DNA from: Nymphaea colorata
Taxonomy: Eukaryota; Streptophyta; Magnoliopsida; Nymphaeales; Nymphaeaceae
Direction: 5' to 3'
DNA: 64,000 nt
NCBI RefSeq assembly: GCF_008831285.2
Contig: NC_045150.1
Span: 5,654,001-5,718,000, forward strand
In this document: one piece after another, positions 1-12,471 of the stretch
Layout of the letters: the number at the start of each line of letters is the position of its first letter
Numbering within the stretch: position 1 is the first letter of the stretch
The notes under the pieces: model-generated
What the model was told of the DNA's origin: nothing
Database searches by the model: none
Seen by the model: only the letters and a program-made list of their open reading frames with translations
Translations under genes and position numbers: made by a program

Positions 1-208
1 GCATCTTTCGTTATTCAACTTCAAACTATAAGAAGGAATTTTAGAACCTGTACAGCCAGCTGACCACCATTTATATCAGCTCCAAACCCTACTGGAACAA
101 ACATTCAGCAAGGTTGCCCGTCAGTGAGTTACGTGCAGTCATACTCAAAATGGGCGAGCTGAGTGGCATATTTAGGCATTAAGTGGTCCATAGTGATTTG
201 CTCTTAAC

Positions 209-3200
209 TCATCTCCTAGTTGGCGTGGATACCTGTGAACTATGTGGCAACTCAACAACACTAGAAGATGGGGTATGTGGCTGTGGTGGTTGTGAGATAA
301 CATCACCGATGCCAAACCCATCCACTTCCATTCTATCCATCCCATCCCACATCATTTCAGCTGGAAAGAGTTAAGCACTTAACAAAATAATAATGATCAA
401 TATCAACATTAAATAACAGGATAACAATGACCTTAAAAAAAAGGATACATTCTGCCTTCCACATATCAGTGATGCTGATACCAGGATCCATTTGCAGCCA
501 ATAATCCTCACTCTGCAACATGCAAATCATCCCCTCAATGTGACCACAAGTATGCTGCTATATTAATAAGGTACAACATGAATTTCTGCCTAAAAAAAGG
601 CCTCTTCAAAATTGAAGAAATGACAAGAATCTAAACAATATGTACCATAGAAACATTCTTGACTCCAGCAGTAGGTTTGAAGAAGGTACTAGATTTATTT
701 GTACTATTATCATTTTATTTGTGTTGAGATTCCACTTGCAGATGTAAGAATTTAAAGCCTGATGCTTTTCAAAAAACCCATACGATGCACTCAATACTTA
801 CATCAATGTCTGAGGGGACAATTTTCATGATCCCTCCTACAGAATCATGTGCAGCATTCACATCAGGAGATGTGCTTTGCAAGTCTTGATGCATGGTTTC
901 TGTGTCTGTTGCCATATTTACTTGTGTTGCCATTTCTGCCTGATTAACCATGTCAGCAGACTTTGGAGAAGCGGCAGGTGGCAGAATTTGTTGTGCAGCA
1001 ACATCAGTCACCTCAAATTTCACGTATCGACTGAACAAAGACAGAAGCATGTAAACACAACTGCAATATATTTCCTAGTTGCTACTCATCTCTTAGAAAT
1101 AAACAGGAGATAACTGATTACCTGAGAAGGTAAACATCTATTGGTCCCATGGTACTTCTAAGAACCATCCTGTATCTTCTTTGAGGATAATCAACAGCCT
1201 GGGTGCATGCTTCACAAAATTAAATAAAGATAATCACCCAAGAAAACCTACAAATAATAGCTTTGCAAAAATAAATCTGGAAACTCATCTTGTAAACCTT
1301 ATCAGCATAAATCGCTCACCTCATCAGGATCTGGAACTTCCAACGTAGTACCATGAGGTGCTTTAATTGCAATTAGAGTATCCCTCTGTAAAACGGAACA
1401 TGGGACGGCATAAATAACATTGCAAACAGAGCAAAATGCAATTTCGGTTCAAAAGTTGAGGATAGATCAAGCTACAGGGGCATAACATTAGACCAGTGTA
1501 CCAGAAAGCATGGGACTCCCATTATGTCTTCCTCTTTCACATACAACAACCTGTGAAAATAATAATTATTGAGAGAAAGCATCTTAATATGTGTGTGCGC
1601 GTGCACGTGAGTGATAGAGAGAGAGAGAGAGAGAGTACTTTTTGTTGTTCTCATCCTCACTTAGCTCCCTCAACCTTTCTTGCATTTCACTGTCACAAAC
1701 ATAATATTTGAATTTTTTTCACATTACTTCATCTTCTATAAGATTCAAGCAACATGGCAAATGGTCAGACCTTATACGCTCATCTAGTCTATGCTCCTCA
1801 AGGGCAAGGTTTTCAACATCTGTCTGTATACAAACAATAAAAGACTAATCATAACATAATATAGAACCAACGAACTGAAGAATCATTCAGAAAAACAGCT
1901 GAAAGACTCAAAACAACTTTAATGTTTCAAGAGACTGGTGGGAACCTATTTCACACCAACAATGGATACCAGTACGGCAATGTATAAGTCCTATTAGCAA
2001 AAGCTATAGTAAAGGAGCACAACTTGCAAAAACAAGCAAGGCACCAGTTCAAAGCCAAATAGCTGGTTATATGAATTAAACATGGTGTAGTTGAACCAAA
2101 AGAAAAATACTCTTTATTTATTCTCAGACATTGTTCTCTGTGGAGGACACAATAAGAGAACAGTAGACACAACATTTATGTCCTTTTCGCTGATGATATT
2201 ACATGAGAAAGAAGTGGAGTATTTCTTTGGCACAGCTTTTCTTAATAGCAGATAGGGTTCTTCCAGTGATTTAGATGAAAACAACAGATGCAGGATGAGT
2301 CCACCAATAGTATGAAGTTACAAACAGAATTAATTGAAGAAGATTATTAAAAAGATTAGCACTTGAAAACTCTGCAGACCTGTAAACGTGTGATGTCATC
2401 ATCAACATCTCCAGGCCTAGAAGCATCCAATCCCCTACAAGGTATTCTTATCAAGTTGATGCTTTCGTAAGCAATTTCAACATAACAAAGTACACTCAGA
2501 GATGCAAGTTCAAAAGCTTAAACTATCAAAAGGAGGCTTGTTACTACTTCCAACGTATTCTGTTCTTTAACTTCTTTTCTATAAGTCCTATTCCCTCCAG
2601 GACATTTGTAATGTCATATATGCGCCTTTTCTGCACCTGCATATCAGAAAATATTGTTAATCAAGTATCTCATACATCAAGGAGATGTAATCAACTTCCC
2701 AATGTATGCAGATGACATAGCATAAGTTTGAGTACTACCTCCAAAGTGTCTGCTGCAATGTTCAGATCTAGAACACCGTCTTCAGCTTGCTTCATCAAAT
2801 TGATGAACTTTTTCGTCAAAAGGCCTACATGGAGAAAATGTGTGAGGCATCTCAATCAGAAGAATCGGGAAAAAGGCTTGATAGAAAGTTCTTCCAGTTT
2901 TGGGCCCTTAGACTACCTAGGGAGCTATCATAGCGACATGTCCCTACTGGAGTCAGTGTACTGGCAGCTGGTGACCCTGCAAGCAACGTGGCAATAAGCA
3001 TTTCCATGTAAAAATTTCCTTGAAACACTTATGAATGCACACAAAGGAACATGACATTAAATTTATCATTCTGATCACCAGCATTTGATGTGGGTGTTTG
3101 AGGGCCAGATTGCATATTTTTTGAAACTTTTCCTTTGCCATAGACCTTTCCACCCTTTCCTGATATAGGAGTAGTCATGGGACTGTTCACCACCTCAGTG

Positions 3201-5300
3201 TAACCTTGACCAGTTGTATAATCACTAGATTCAGCTTCATGTTCTTCTACTTCAGCCTTCCGTTTTAACTGGCAGAATTAATAAATGTATTACACTCAAA
3301 GCCAATAATTGTAGAAGCAAAGAGAAACGTTCATAACAAAAACGATAACACAGACAGACAATTGTAAAATAAAGTTTATGGAAGCATGTCTGATGCTCGA
3401 AAATGTTCAATAGTCTGAAATCAGACACAAGTTTTCAAGACACTAAAAAGGGTTGACTAATTCAGACTAATAGGTCCGACTAGCCCAAAGACAGTTGACT
3501 ATAAATAAATAAATAAATAAATGTGTTTATATGGAAATATATACATATATATATAATATATAAAATATATATATATACAAAGAATGCAAATATTTATTTA
3601 TAGTTCAAGGTTTAGTCAGTTGACCAACAACTACGCTGATTACTTAACTAGTTTGACCAACTAATTGCCGGTGTAAAACATATGACAGCCAATAACCAAC
3701 TCAACCATCCATCAGCAACCAACTCAATTGAGTAGTCAAGCGACTAGCCAGAATTTTAAGGATTGTTGTCAGACAGGGAAGATGACAATCATGTAATACT
3801 CAATCTAGACGAGCATAGTTTTTCAACATGAAAAGTCGGCTCATTGTGAAAACAATCAAGACCATTGATTTAATCATAGTGTCTTTCAGAGAGGATCTCC
3901 CGACAGATATGATCAAGAGAACTTACTCATCCATCTAAAAAGTGGTCATTGTCACTATACTCCATAGTGATGGTTAGATACAGTTTTCATAACCATCCGT
4001 ATAGATGTCACCCTTGAAGATTGGAAGATAATCAGAAAACCCTTCTCTTTGTAAGCATCACATCTAAAGTCAAGGCTCAATCATTTGATCAAAGTGCTCC
4101 TCTTTTTATTTAGAGAGACTTTGCTGCCTTAACTACTTGGTCTGTCAGTAACCTGCTTTCGATGCTAAGAAGCCCAAGAGGCCACAAATTCCACACTTGA
4201 GAAACCCCTCAAATTTAGAGTTGTCACCTGCTATGCGCAAAGTGGAAAAACAAGCCAACTGCAGGCAGGAAGTGGTTACTATAAACTCAAGCATTGAGTT
4301 CAAAATAGGGAAGCCTTCATCAGTATGACTTCTGCATTTGCATGATAGAGTAATGGTGCTGATCTATGTGCAATTACTCCATCATCCAACAGATACGTTT
4401 AACCTTTGCAACTAAAACATAGAAGCTTGCTTGATTTCTTGACAAGAAAGCGATATGTGCAAACACTATCTGATCATCCTTACGACGCTATAATCACCCA
4501 ATCCAGGAATGTTTTATATCACCAGAAATCCAACTCAAAAAGATATATAAACGTCGCCATGCCCAAAGTGGCTACCTAGCCCAAAGCACATACCTTGCGC
4601 ATTAATCATGTGATAATCAATAATTCTCACAGAAACCGCACGGATAAAGAATTATTACGGCAATAATCTGCATAATACAAGAGCGAACGACGAACTTCTC
4701 ATTCCTCACCTATAGTTACAACGTTTCGCCAAAAAAAATTCACCAGAGATGCACGTTCAGCAAAGAGTTCGTTACTTGCTTCATAAACAGCAGAATCTAT
4801 GGCACTTGATTGCATATACATTTGCGATTATCAGAACTATAGATGAAAAGTGATCTACTAATCCACAATTACTACAAAAGAACGCAAAAGACGGAAGCGC
4901 AACATACGCCTTCGCTAATTCACCATCTCCGGCTACTGAAACGCAGACAAGGACGACTTCCGTGCCAATGCAAACCCTAGGAGAACCGACACATATCAAA
5001 ACCCACCAAACAAAAACCTTCCGCCAAACAAGAAACTCCCGCACAAGAATAAAACGCGTACAAGAATATTCATTTCCTCTCAAGCACGGATCCATAACTT
5101 ACCGGCGTCCTCACGACGATCGCATCCGCTTCCTCGTCTGCCACGGCCCCCGTTCCGCTCCCATCAGGGAAGCGATGATAATCGTTGGGACAGGCAAAAG
5201 AAGGCTTCGAGGACGCGAACGGGAGGTGTCTCTTCAGAGGCTGAGCAGTAGGTCCGGGCGGATGCCGCTGCAGACCGCCAAGGCCGCGGTGTTCCGCCAT
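209..5300 (-). CDS. E2F: E2F transcription factor (canonical, DP-dependent type), 14 exons, complete
   Basis: Exons on the minus strand: 5300-5103, 3268-3079, 2976-2917, 2824-2739, 2636-2548, 2434-2380, 1823-1771, 1689-1639, 1550-1502, 1385-1320, 1198-1122, 1030-802, 512-449, 360-209. They join in one frame to a 472-residue protein, the usual size of plant E2FA/E2FB proteins. The N-terminus has the plant E2F pattern around [10 protein letters not shown] and DYHRF (residues about 26-44). A winged-helix DNA-binding domain lies at about 140-209, with [19 protein letters not shown]; a leucine-rich DP-dimerisation helix at about 225-260; a marked box at about 265-345 ([30 protein letters not shown]); and a C-terminal RBR-binding/transactivation motif near 402 (EDYWL, then ISITDMW). 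E2F proteins bind TTTCCCGCC sites with a DP partner and control S-phase genes in the nucleus. Intron 1 is 1.8 kb. The start is the first Met in frame with the conserved N-terminus. Splice sites were set by eye from GT-AG and frame; the last intron is a minor-class one. Which E2F paralogue it is was not resolved. Confidence 0.95.
361..448 (-). other. U12-type (minor spliceosome) intron, last intron of the E2F gene
   Basis: The donor reads GTATCCTTTT (minus strand, from 448), which matches the U12 donor consensus. A branch-site-like GTGCTTAACT ends about 10 bases before the CAG acceptor at 361, which is the short spacing expected of minor introns. The other 13 introns have ordinary GTAAG/GTRNG-like donors. 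The exons on either side join in frame (WKAE then SEMMWDG). Minor introns are known in animal E2F genes; I did not check whether the position is the same. Confidence 0.85.
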
Positions 5301-5760
5301 CAGAAGCTTCGCTTCTAAGACTCTCCCTCGGCCTGCGCCAGTCGGATCGCTCGCCGTCTGTCTTCAACTTGGCAGGATCCCACATGCCCGTTGGAATCGG
5401 GGGCTCAGTGCGCCGTCCGACGCACTGTTCGAGATCGGAGGCATTATTAGAAAGGCGGGAAAATGAAGAGAGAATACTGACAACGAGAGATCGAGGGGAG
5501 ATTCAGAAGACGGAGATCGGGAGGGTGGCGATCGGGGAAGGAAGCAAAAATGGAGGGAATTTTTAGGGTTTGGAGAGAGAGAGAGGGAGGAAGCGGGAGT
5601 GGGGTGGAGAGGCAGGGGAGGGAAGGAGGGAATTAAAGTTTCGGATAGATATGGAGGGAAGGCGAGAAAAGGCCGACGAATTTATATTTTTCTTTTTTTA
5701 TTTTCTTAAAAGTACTTTTTTTTTTTTTCTACGTCGCAGTGCGGGAACTTCCCGGGTTTT
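5301..5760 (-). promoter_or_regulatory. E2F gene 5' UTR and proximal promoter with an E2F-binding site
   Basis: This stretch lies directly upstream of the E2F start codon. It is GA-rich on the plus strand (5550-5660), so CT-rich in the gene's sense, as in many plant core promoters and 5' UTRs. On the gene's sense strand it contains TTTCCCGCC (5462-5454), a perfect E2F consensus about 155 bp upstream of the ATG. A weaker TTCCCGCAC-like match is near 5740-5748. No convincing TATA box was seen. Feedback control by E2F itself is inferred, not shown. Confidence 0.6.
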
Positions 5761-8700
5761 TTCTGAGGGCTCTGTCTTCAACCTTTAGGTTTATCAAAAG
5801 GCCATGGATTTGGAGCAAATTACAAATTGCCACCTCAATCCTTCCATGCCCTTTTGGTCCTTCGCTCGCTGCCGTGGGTTCTGAGATAACGGATGGGATA
5901 TCCACTCTTCCCATCCAATTTTGGATCGGTTTGGTAAAGAAATTTAGATCCAATTATCATACGATTTGGATTTGGATTTAGATTTGGATAAGGCGGGGTA
6001 TTATGATCGGATAATGATTTGACCGATTATTTGTGAGTGTTAAATATTATGCTGATCTGGCTCGAGCTGCCTGGCCCGATACTCAGTCTTAGTTTCAATT
6101 GAATGCCTCGAGCACTCAAATCCTCCAAATTTAAGCTCTTTTACGGTTAAATATGAGGGTCTTTTGTGTTTTTTAAGGGTAAGTTTGCTCGTAATAATAC
6201 ACTAAAACATGACAACGACCACTTCAAGATTGAACCAAAGTTTCTTTATAAGGTGAACCGCCTTAACTACAACTTAAATTTCCACCTTCTCAATGTCAAA
6301 CCTCAAGGCCATCCTTGTTGATTGATCCGTAGTTGGAATTGTTCTCATGGTTTAGATCATGTGTCTTTGAGCAGACATTACTACATTAAATGCTCGCATT
6401 TGAGGATCCTAAATTGGATCAGACTATCAGAGCGGTGAGCTTGAAACCGAGTCAACCGCAGCTTCTAGAAAAGCAAAAAGGATCATAAAAATTGGTTTAG
6501 AATGGTGAGCTGGATCCAAACCCGCGTACCCAGACTTGGGTCAAGGTTGGTTGGTTTGATTCAAGGAAACAATTTTGATCTTTCTTCTCTGTATCATTTG
6601 TTTCTAAATTGTCTTCTTTCCTTCATAAGTGGATCTAGAAAATAGTTTTATTAATATATCAACAACTTCATCTTCTATATAAATATATTGTAACGTTTGT
6701 CTCCTTTGGCAAGCTTCTCCCCGGTAAAACGAAATTTTTTTTTACAGGAGCACTTATTCATAGATTTCTATTTATAAAGGGGCAGTATGTATATAACAGA
6801 ACGAATGTTTGAAGAATTTTCATATAAAAGTAAAGAAACATCAAAGGGCCGGTGGCAATTGCCCACACCAGCCCATCCACCTCTACTCGTTAGAAGAATT
6901 GAACTGATGGGATTTCAACCTTAGTGTTGGCAATAGATTTATATTCAGCTTCGATGCTAGATCAAGGAACAACTACTTGCTTCTTAGAGCTCCATGAGAC
7001 TATATTTTCTCCAAAGTGAAATGTAAAATAAAAAGCGAAGTTTCTGTGCAAGCTCCTTTGAATCCCATGTTATAAGGCGGGGTTCTTCAAAGCCTGGTGC
7101 TTCAAACATATAAACTCTTCTATCATTGAGCTGTATGAAGGGGCACAAGTTTGTATTTATCAAACTCTTATTTTTGAACTTAAACTTCTTAAATTTTTTT
7201 TAAAAAATTTCTTGCAAAAAGGTTAGTTGAAGCATAGATCGCTGGATTTATTCTTGTCGAGTTTCTTCGGAAATATTTGAAATCTCACCGGATTTATTCT
7301 TGCTAAGACTTTTATTGTGCTACTACAGTGAAAATAAACGAAGCTAAGGCATTATTACAAGTTATATAAATCTTTTTCCTTTCCTTTTCTACACAACTGA
7401 ACAAATATGATTCTTTTACATTTTCTTTTCTTTTCTTTCTATCCAAACAATCTTTTATAATATTTCATTTTCATTTTTTGTTTTCCTCCCTATCACTTTC
7501 CCTTCGTTGCTTTTATTTTCCCTTCTGTCCATTAAAATCCTATCCCATCCATTCAAACAGGTTGTTCATGTCATGTAGTTGAGATTTCAATTGCATAATT
7601 TGGGACCAAGAGCAAGCAACATGAGACTATTTTAGAAAATATTTGTACTCAAATTTGCATGCGGGTTTGAGGTTGCAGAAAATTGAAATGATATACAATG
7701 CTCAACAAATAGTGAGACAAAGTCACATTCTAGTAAAAAGTCAGCCGGATGCCTCTTTCAAAAAGCCCACATTGTAGAATATAAAAAGTGATAGTAAGCA
7801 AGTAGTGGAGATAGTGAAAGTAAGATGATGTAACATACTAGCACTACAATTAGGGCTGTATAGTGAGTCAAGCTCGACTCGAGTTCACTCAGTTAAGCTT
7901 GACTTATTTGTTCTTGAGGTTAACAGAAAACTTGAGCTATAAAAGAGTCGGCTTTGAGTTACATGAACTCTGACTTGATTAAACTCAAGTAAGCTTGTTC
8001 AATTTAGACTATCTTTTCTATTTTGTAATTTTCAAGCTTAAAATGAAAGAAAAAGACCAAGTCTATGGAGAGTTGGTAAACATTATGTAAATGTCCCAAA
8101 AGCTGCCTCAATCTTTGAAGCAAATCAAGTGTTCCTCCTATGTAAGGTGAGTCCACTCTATAATATTAACGGTGTGAATGTCGCAAATGTGTTACCCAAA
8201 TTGCACCTAGCTACGTATATTGGGATTTGGATCTAGACACTGCGAACGGTCACCTACACATCAAAAGTTAGATACCCACGTTCGGCTTCGATCTACAAAT
8301 GAGTTAAAAACTCGCCTAAAAGCCTAGCACGACATCAAGAACGGAGAGATTCTTTAGTGTCCAACACCTATCAATTGACAAACATAAAGTTCTGGGAGAA
8401 GGATGCTCAGAGTTAACAAGAATGCAATGCGTTGGCTCCCGAGATATAACCACACAAATCCAAGAATAAACACGATTCAAATAAACAAATAAATACATAA
8501 ATAATACACCCACGAGGCAGGACGGCTTAAGTGAGACCAAAAACGCCAACTAGACCGAGATGAAACTGTAAAAATCCACAAAAAGTCCACCCAATTACCA
8601 GTCTTGAGGAGCTCAGCTCAGGAACATGTTAGATTGAATATCGCCACAAAAACGATATTGTTTCACAGCTTTTTAATCACATTTGAGTTCAACTGATTCT

Positions 8701-9013
8701 TCTGTAAGGCTCAAGAAATACACAAATTGCATTAAAAAAAAAGCTTGACTTTTAAGGCACCAAATAATTTTCCTCATGTACGATGAATGTCAAATAGAAT
8801 ACACGTTATCACAGGCCTCTACAAAATAAGTCCTGAAAGGCCAATATATTAATTTCAGACCTTCCAAATTCCCACTCCGTTGGGGTCCTTCTCTTCAGAT
8901 AACCAACCATCAGAGTTTGAGCGACTTGATCAGCCGTTATGTCATGCCCATGCACAACCACCAATCATTTAACTTATGACTACTTGTATAAGAAGCAGCT
9001 TCCTGACTACCGT
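5761..9013. other. Intergenic region, no gene seen
   Basis: AT-rich sequence between the E2F promoter and the GMP synthase 3' end. It has remnants of dispersed repeats: a GGATTTGGATTTAGATTTGG-like stretch at 5930-5995, and a decayed TAGGGCTG...CTCGACTCGAG repeat at about 7853-8000 that resembles the element at 16440-16873. The ORFs here are short and show no family. The part nearest 9013 (about 8800-9013) is likely the GMP synthase 3' UTR. Confidence 0.5.
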
Positions 9014-12000
9014 TTATTCCCATTCAATTGTTGATGGTGGCTTTGATGTTATGTCAACAAGAACACGATTCACTTCCCGGACTCCATTGCAGATTTTAGC
9101 CGAGACATTGGCTAGGAACTCATGATCAAAGTAGTACCTGAGAAAATAAGAATTGCCATATCAACTGAGGTGTTCTGTCTACAAGTTTGACAACTCAAGT
9201 CTATGTCTCGGAATGCAGGCACAATTAGCAAATGCAGGACCTTACATAGCAGCAATTCAATTTTCAACTGTGTCCTATTTGCAGTTATATTTCTTACACC
9301 AATAGACAGAATATTGATACTGCCTCTGTCTCCTTAGGACTTAAGGATCCAGTTGTACAACCTATAGAACAGATTCCGTTCAAGTGAGGTCATGCCAGAA
9401 TATTGATACTGGCAAAGCTCATTACATCAAAAAAACTGAATTGCACCAAATAACTTGGGAAGTGGAAAGAAGTCTCACCAGTCTGCAGTCATTCCATCCT
9501 GACTTGTAACAGCTCTAAGAGATACAGCACGGGAATGAGTTCTTTGGTCACCTTGAACACCCACTGTTCTATCACGCAAGAGAACAGCAAATGCTTGCCA
9601 GATGGAGTCGTAAAGCCCAGCCTCCTTGATTGACTGAATATATATCTCATCAACCTGAATCAGTGAAAGTACATAAGAACATGAATCTGATGCAAGGAAA
9701 TGCATCAACATGCTGGTGAATGCCCCTTAGCACAAACCTGGCGCAAGATCTCCAAGTCATTTCCTTCAGTGACATCACCCAATATACGTACTGCAAGTCC
9801 TGGACCTGGGAAAGGATGACGTTGGAGGAAAGCTCGTGGAACATTTAGGATGCTCCCCAACTGTCGCACCTATATACAAGAAGCCATCATGAAACTCAAA
9901 GCATCTAATGAACGAAGAGATCTATAATCAACATGAAATGAGGTGACTAAGAATAAATGTTTGCCAAACCTCATCCTTGAAGAGTAGTTTAAGTGGCTCA
10001 ATAAGCTTTAATTTCATGTTCTTTGGAAGGCCACCAACATTATGGTGACTCTTGATGGTGTGTGAATGATTCCTCCCACTGCCTGGTGGCGGACATGACT
10101 CAATGACATCAGGATACAATGTTCCTTGAACCAAGAAAGATGGTTTTCTCCCCAATTTCTGCTCCATGTCTTGTGCAAAATCATCAAAAATCGAGATGAA
10201 CTCAGCACCAATTATTTTTCTTTTGGATTCAGGATCTTCAACACCTTTTAGCTTACTAAGAAACCGCTCTGTTGCATCTACACATGTAACTGGTAGGTGC
10301 AAGTCACTCTCAAATGTTGACATGACACGCTCTTTCTCTTTATACCTATAAAGAGCCATATTAGAATGAATAATCCACAGTCCAGCTTCATAAATAAACC
10401 GACATCTAACATTCACTAGTCAACCCAAACAGATTTGAAAACTAACCTCAGTAAGCCATTGTCAACGAAAACACAATGAAGCCTATCTCCAATAGCTTTA
10501 TGTACAATGGTAGCAGCGACTGTTGAATCTACTCCACCAGATAGTGCACAAATTACATGATCATGAGGTCCCACCATCTCTTTGATTTCTTTTTCTTGTT
10601 CTTGTAAAACGTCATGGAGGTTCCAATCAGCAGTAATACCACAGATATTGAAAAGAAAATGCTGCAGAGTTTCCATTCCTTGTGGAGAATGAGTCACCTG
10701 TAGAGAGTGGCTATAACATCAAGCAGACACTTGAATTATACACAAGAGTGCAAGCAAACATTTCAAACCACAACGATCCAGGACAATAACCAGTCGTGCA
10801 TTCATAAATCTTGACAAACTGCCGCCAAGACAGAGATCATTCATAGAAAACATATTACTGCAAGAAAAATAACCATTTCAAATCTTAACCACTTTAAACA
10901 GCCATTAACAAGCAAAATCAGCTCACGTTTTACCCGTCCTTACTAAGGAAACTAGAGTTTAAAAAAAAAAAAAAATCTTGTTGGGAAGAAAAATTTCCAG
11001 GCATGGTTAATGCATCAGATTATCTTTTAAATGCCTTTACAGTGGAAATTATTTAAAAAATATATATATAACATGTACATGAACCTGCATACACACCTAA
11101 GCCAGTAAAATCATTTTAAGGAAATATCTGTTCAAGGCTTAGTTTAGTGTCTGAATGGAAGAAGGGGAAAGAGGAAGAAGACAAATGTGCACGCACACTC
11201 CCCCCCCCCCCCCCCCCCCAACACGCACACAGAGGAACACACTTAACTTTTCTTGGTTCAGTTGAGTGCCTAGGTTATGTGAAGGTCTTCTTTTGAACTG
11301 TAGGCATTATTACATGACAGGTTCTTAATATTTTCTGATTCATTAAGAATGGTTATCTAAAGAAAATTCCAAGATTTCTCAAGAAAACCCTGCAGATTCT
11401 AATTTCTAGTTAAACCCATCAAGTCATGCGCAGTCCACAACAAGTAAAAAAGAATAAATTAGCAGGGATACTGTGCACTCAGGCAGCCTATAAGCTCATC
11501 CACTTGAAGTCAAAAGCAATGTTAGCATCAAAACCAGTGAAAAAAAGACTCGTATTACTACCAGATCTTCCTGTTTTGGCAAAATAACATTGACACCCTT
11601 TCAAAGGATAGGGAAAGGTAGAAGTAGAACCAACAGCCAGAGGCCCAGAAAAAGCCACCTTTTGGACCTTGGACCAAAATTCAGCTGTAGCTCTGAAATC
11701 AAAGTGCATAAATTTGTATCAAGCAATATATATCCACAGTTTCACATTCTAGAGGGGGCACAAGTGCATCTTAGAGGAAAACAGCATGCTATAATTTCAT
11801 AAGCAAAACCTGGTACCCAGGAGCTCCAATTACAGTCTTCGTGGAGAAAACGATTGGAGAATAGAAAGGCACCAAGCAGAATGATAAAAACATGTTGAAA
11901 TCTTTAAATATCATACAAAAGCATTTTTTGTTTATACCTCGGGGTGATACTGTAGCCCGTAAATCCTTCTGGAGGGGTTCTCAATCGCTGCAACACCGTT

Positions 12001-12471
12001 CTCCTTGCTCCTTCCAACAACACGGAACCCCTCAGGCAGCCTAACCACCTCATCACCATGACTCATCCAGACAAACTGTTTCCATTCCCCCTCCTCTCGA
12101 GGAAAAAGCCGACTGCAGCCATCGACTGCGATCTCCATCCGGCCATACTCCCTGCAGTCAGCCATGCCGACCTCCCCACCCATTGACTGCACCAGGAGCT
12201 GGAGGCCATAGCATATGCCAAGGACAAAGGCACCGGATTCCTCCACGTAACGCAGAAAGCCATCAGGGAAGGAGGGAGCACCGGAACAGTGGACCGAGTG
12301 GGGGCCACCAGAGAGGATGATGACGCGGGGACGGTGGTCTATAATGGCCTGGAGGGAGGAGGTACCAGAGATGCATAAAGACAGTACATGGAGCTGGCGG
12401 ATGCGGCGCGTGATAAGGTGTGTGTACTGAGAACCATAATCCAAGACCAGTACCGTCCCCTTTGCCTCCAT
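9014..12471 (-). CDS. GMPS: GMP synthase (glutamine-hydrolysing), 6 exons, complete
   Basis: Exons on the minus strand: 12471-11938, 10697-10447, 10345-9970, 9869-9738, 9654-9479, 9137-9014. They join to 530 residues, close to plant and bacterial GuaA-type enzymes. The enzyme converts XMP, ATP and glutamine to GMP, the last step of guanine nucleotide synthesis, probably in the cytosol (no transit peptide is evident). The class I glutamine amidotransferase domain is at about 8-178: GICYGLQ holds the nucleophile Cys87, and YHPE holds His176 and Glu178. The ATP-pyrophosphatase domain starts near 205, with the P-loop SGGVDSTV at 231-238. The XMP-binding/dimerisation part follows, with [21 protein letters not shown] and [11 protein letters not shown], and the protein ends in TIEWE. 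The start Met sits directly before the first conserved strand ([11 protein letters not shown]). Intron 1 is 1.24 kb and holds a 20-base C tract. Confidence 0.96.
11200..11219. repeat. Homopolymer C tract (20 bases)
   Basis: An uninterrupted run of 20 cytosines in intron 1 of GMP synthase. Long C runs are rare in AT-rich plant introns, and the exact length is prone to sequencing and assembly error. Confidence 0.9.
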
